Positions 15,869 to 18,102 of a stretch of 18,102 bases of DNA are shown in pieces. The stretch covers positions 1 through 18,102 of the forward strand of contig JAAYZI010000204.1 in assembly GCA_012514925.1 (NCBI GenBank), in the 5' to 3' direction. A program made the translations under genes and the position numbers. Each line of letters opens with the position of its first letter. Position 1 is the stretch's first letter. Source of the stretch: Deltaproteobacteria bacterium (GTDB taxonomy: Bacteria; Bdellovibrionota_C; UBA2361; JAAYZI01). A model generated the notes under the pieces. The model ran no database searches and was not told where the DNA came from. It saw only the letters and a list, made by a program, of their open reading frames with translations.

Positions 15869-16519
15869 CTACGCAGCTTGCCTGAACTCGTCTTGCACCT
15901 CTTGTCCGCGCACTCCATAAGAGAGGTATGTTTTGCTAGTCCAATCCCGGTTAAAGCGTCTTAGCTTTTTTCTCAGTAAGAGGCGACTGCGGTGTAGGCG
16001 GGATTTGACAGCAGGAACTGAGAGTCTCAGGATATCCCCCACCTCTCCGTTTGAGAGGCCGTCCATGTCCCGCAGTATGAAGATGGCCTTGTACTCAGCC
16101 GGAAGACTATCGATCGCATTTTGCAGCGCTGCGCGTAACTCGTGTCGTGAGCTTAGGTAGGCGATGTCACTGGTATCGCTGCGTTTGCGGCTCCAGTCTT
16201 CTTGTGCGGATACAGCGGCTTCTTCTAGTGGGATAGCGCTGTGTTTTTTTCGCTTGCGCAGGTTCATAAAAGCGGTGTTGGCGGTGATGCGGTAGAGCCA
16301 GCTCGAGAAAGCGGATCTACCCTGAAAATCCTTGATTTTGGTAAAGACGCTGATAAACACATCCTGCAAGATATCCTCAGCGTCTTCCGGCAGGCGCGAG
16401 ATGCGCCAAGCCAAGCGATGAACCTTTTCGACGTACCGTTCGACCAGTTCCTCAAAGGCTTTGATGTCTCCGTCCTGGAAAGAGGCAACCAGTTCGGTAT
16501 CCGTAACTTGGGTTGTCAT
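15869..16519 (-). CDS. ECF-type RNA polymerase sigma factor without an adjacent anti-sigma gene
   Basis: This 216-residue sigma-70 family protein has only regions 2 and 4. Region 2 (about 22-92) includes DAEDILQDVF (46-55) and FSSWLYRITANTAFMNLRKRKK. Region 4 (about 138-186) is LPAEYKAIFILRDMDGLSNGEVGDILRLSVPAVKSRLHRSR. The linker (93-130) is polar and the tail (187-216) extends past region 4. ATG 16517-16519 has a good ribosome site, GAGGA, on the minus strand. No anti-sigma gene is next to it: downstream is a convergent glycosyltransferase and upstream is divergent yggX. Control may therefore come from the palindrome at 16612-16627 or from an unlinked partner. Confidence 0.9.
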   Translation of the reverse strand: MTTQVTDTELVASFQDGDIKAFEELVERYVEKVHRLAWRISRLPEDAEDILQDVFISVFTKIKDFQGRSAFSSWLYRITANTAFMNLRKRKKHSAIPLEEAAVSAQEDWSRKRSDTSDIAYLSSRHELRAALQNAIDSLPAEYKAIFILRDMDGLSNGEVGDILRLSVPAVKSRLHRSRLLLRKKLRRFNRDWTSKTYLSYGVRGQEVQDEFRQAA

Positions 16520-16611
16520 TCTGTCCTCATCAATATTAAAGTAGGCCGTTAAAAACCCGGAATCTACCTTCCCGGAGCTGCTTCCCCCGGTGTCCTTTTT
16601 TGGGGGAGCAT

Positions 16612-16627
16612 TGTCAAAACTTTGACA
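16612..16627. promoter_or_regulatory. Perfect 7-2-7 palindrome, candidate operator between sigma gene and yggX
   Basis: TGTCAAA-AC-TTTGACA is a perfect inverted repeat in the divergent spacer, 93 bases from the sigma-factor start. A similar half-site, TTGTCACAG, follows at 16644. It could bind a dimeric regulator for either direction. Confidence 0.45.
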
Positions 16628-16686
16628 GGTCTTGCAGTGGGAATTGTCACAGTTTTGTAATAAATTTGTGGTAGCTGTTTATTTTT

Positions 16687-16726
16687 GGTCCCTTGAGGGG
16701 GACCTTTCCTGAGGGGATAAGGGAAA
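16687..16726 (+). other. Two adjacent hairpins upstream of yggX
   Basis: GGTCCC (16687-16692) pairs with GGGACC (16699-16704) across a six-base loop; TTTCC (16705-16709) pairs with GGAAA (16722-16726). They lie about 160 bases before the yggX start and could sit in its mRNA leader. Function is unknown. Confidence 0.4.
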
Positions 16727-16883
16727 GCTTCAATGTTTGTTGTAGATTTTGTATTCTAAATTCCAGCGTGAACTGTTACAAATGCTAGTAACTAGAAACG
16801 CCTGGGAAGAAGCTTGCAAATGCAGGTAATCCTTAGACCCGGCCTTTCGGCATGACGTAATACCCGTACAAAGCGAGGTGACT

Positions 16884-17147
16884 ATGGATGATAAGAAAAT
16901 GCGAATGGTGCAGTGCTCAAAGCATGGCAGGGAGCTACCCGGGCTTGAAAAACCCCCTTTCCCCGGAGTAGCAGGAGAGCAGATTTTTAAAAATGTCTCA
17001 GCTCAAGCCTGGTTTGAGTGGTGGGACGGAATGCAAATTAAGGTGTTAAACGAGTACCGCCTCAATATGGGTAATGCAAAAGATTATCAGATTCTTTTTG
17101 ATGAGATGATGCGGTTTCTAAAGCTTCCTGAAGTCAAAGTAGTTTAA
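16884..17147 (+). CDS. yggX: Probable Fe(II)-trafficking protein YggX
   Basis: This 87-residue protein matches the YggX family: an N-terminal strand with the conserved Cys (MVQCSKHGRELPGL), the PPFPGVAGEQIFKNVS segment, and WFEWWDGMQIKVLNEYRLN followed by a C-terminal helix (YQILFDEMMRFL). YggX proteins help protect iron-sulfur clusters and handle labile iron under oxidative stress. ATG 16884 is preferred over GTG 16878, because GAGG (16875-16878) is then a well-placed ribosome site. It is 13 bases from proC and probably cotranscribed with it. Confidence 0.9.
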   Translation: MDDKKMRMVQCSKHGRELPGLEKPPFPGVAGEQIFKNVSAQAWFEWWDGMQIKVLNEYRLNMGNAKDYQILFDEMMRFLKLPEVKVV

Positions 17148-17160
17148 AAGGGTAGGTAAC

Positions 17161-17973
17161 GTGAAACTCGCAATCATAGGGGGTGGGAGCATGGGCACGG
17201 CTTTGGCCGGGCGCTTTCTGACAGTTGGAACTGCTGCTCCAGAGAATCTTTTAGTAATTGAAAAATCTAAAGAGCGCCGCGCACAATTGAAAGATATCTT
17301 AGCGTGCCGTTTAGAAAGTGAGATCTCTTCCGAGTTAAGTCAGGCTGATTTAGTGTGGCTGGCGGTGAAGCCTCAAGACTTAGACGTGGTTTGCAGCGAG
17401 CTAAAGCCCCATCTTTGTGCGCATCATCTAGTTGTTTCAATTATGGCTGGCGTAACCGTGGCGGTTTTAGAGAAGCGTTTGGGGAGGCACGCTCGTTTGG
17501 TGCGCGCCATGCCGAATCTGCCCTTGTCGTTGGGAGAGGGTATGACGGTTTACTATCCGCATCCACAGCTTGTCGATCAGGATTTCGTGATGCTGGAGCA
17601 AGTGTTGAGCGCGGTTGGAGCGTGTTTGCGTTTGGAGACGGAAGACATGATTGACGCCGCTACGGCGCTTTCAGGGAGCGGGCCAGCGTACTTTTTTTAC
17701 TTTCTTGAATACACGCTGCAGGCGGCGCAGCAGTTAGGTTTTACGCCTGAGCAGGCGAGGTTGATGGTAGCGCAGACTTTTAAGGGTGCTATGGCTTTAT
17801 GGTTGGCAGGAGAGGAGGATGTGGCTGCGTTGCGCAAGCGTGTAACTTCTAAAGGAGGCACTACGGCGGCTGCAGTGGCAGTGTTTGACGCGGGTCGTTT
17901 GGGAGAGGTCTTGTACAATGGGATTTTGCAGGCGCATAAACGTGCAAAGGAGTTAGGGGCTGCCAGCTCGTAA
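17161..17973 (+). CDS. proC: Pyrroline-5-carboxylate reductase
   Basis: This enzyme catalyses the last step of proline synthesis, reducing pyrroline-5-carboxylate with NAD(P)H in the cytoplasm. The 270-residue protein has the Rossmann motif IIGGGSMGTALAGRF at the N-terminus, the AMPNLPLSLGEGMT segment, and the ProC signature ALSGSGPAYFFYFLEY. The C-terminal VTSKGGTTAAAVAVF completes the dimer/active-site region. The start is GTG 17161, preceded by GGTAGG. Length and motifs are normal, so it is expected to be functional. A dispersed repeat follows 38 bases after the stop. Confidence 0.95.
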   Translation: MKLAIIGGGSMGTALAGRFLTVGTAAPENLLVIEKSKERRAQLKDILACRLESEISSELSQADLVWLAVKPQDLDVVCSELKPHLCAHHLVVSIMAGVTVAVLEKRLGRHARLVRAMPNLPLSLGEGMTVYYPHPQLVDQDFVMLEQVLSAVGACLRLETEDMIDAATALSGSGPAYFFYFLEYTLQAAQQLGFTPEQARLMVAQTFKGAMALWLAGEEDVAALRKRVTSKGGTTAAAVAVFDAGRLGEVLYNGILQAHKRAKELGAASS

Positions 17974-17981
17974 ATTATTCT

Positions 17982-18102
17982 GGTAACCGTCCACTCGTGG
18001 AATTGATTTCACTTTCTCCAGAGAAAGTAATATTTACGTGGGCGGATACCATCACACAGACAGTGTTAGATTTCTTCATAAAACGTAAGGTCATCCAATC
18101 TG
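17982..18102. repeat. Dispersed palindromic repeat, copy D, with outer inverted arms (runs off window)
   Basis: The core palindrome is at 18011-18028. Outer arms GGTAACCGTCCAC (17982-17994) and GTGGGCGGATACC (18038-18050) are inverted repeats matching at 11 of 13 positions, so the copy is a nested foldback structure. Bases 18051-18102 match copy B (7866-7917) with two differences and continue beyond the window. Confidence 0.85.

Larger units (their letters stand above)
16520..16883. other. 364-base divergent intergenic region with several stem structures
   Basis: I see no gene here. It holds a C/G stem (CCCCC 16584-16588 with GGGGG 16602-16606), the operator-like palindrome at 16612-16627, and two consecutive hairpins at 16687-16704 and 16705-16726. 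An AT-rich middle part (16650-16690 and 16730-16790) probably contains the promoters of both gene directions, but no textbook hexamer pair stands out. Confidence 0.5.

Overview
The window is about 18.1 kb of bacterial chromosome, tightly packed with genes on the plus strand; only an ECF sigma factor lies on the minus strand. NuoA, OleABCD-type olefin synthesis, a YggX iron-trafficking protein and an ECF sigma factor suggest a free-living, respiring, probably Gram-negative bacterium. I cannot name the phylum from sequence alone. GTG starts are frequent.

Region 1 (1-4606) is an olefin-biosynthesis operon: oleA (its start lies before the window), a fused oleBC and oleD. Two acyl chains are condensed head-to-head (OleA), the ketone is reduced (OleD), a beta-lactone is formed (OleC) and decarboxylated to a cis-olefin (OleB). 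An FAD/NAD(P) disulfide reductase-like protein follows (4727-6139); it has the redox cysteine pair but lacks the usual C-terminal His/Glu dyad.

Region 2 (about 6140-8320) is an islet with few genes. It holds a VapBC-type toxin-antitoxin pair whose promoter is placed for a leaderless transcript, an MNT nucleotidyltransferase antitoxin, and a previously hidden, broken HEPN toxin gene (7643-7824). The HEPN remnant has two adjacent stops and a one-base frameshift, and it ends at a copy of a dispersed palindromic repeat. That repeat (core ACTTTCTC-CA-GAGAAAGT) occurs at 6313, 7826, 8098 and 18011. Two copies delimit a 272-bp unit that contains a 26-bp-stem hairpin.

Region 3 (8321-15864) starts with tRNA-Arg(TCT) and a stand-alone nuoA. 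These are followed by four envelope-type genes: a membrane-anchored endonuclease/exonuclease/phosphatase-fold protein, a sulfatase-fold membrane enzyme with a catalytic Thr, a YfhO-like multi-pass protein and a GT39-like glycosyltransferase. The last two overlap by four bases. The cluster probably builds or decorates a surface glycan or lipid.

Region 4 (15869-18102) has an orphan ECF sigma factor converging on the glycosyltransferase gene. A 364-bp divergent intergenic region with a perfect TGTCAAA-AC-TTTGACA palindrome separates it from a yggX-proC pair. The window ends inside a further repeat copy.
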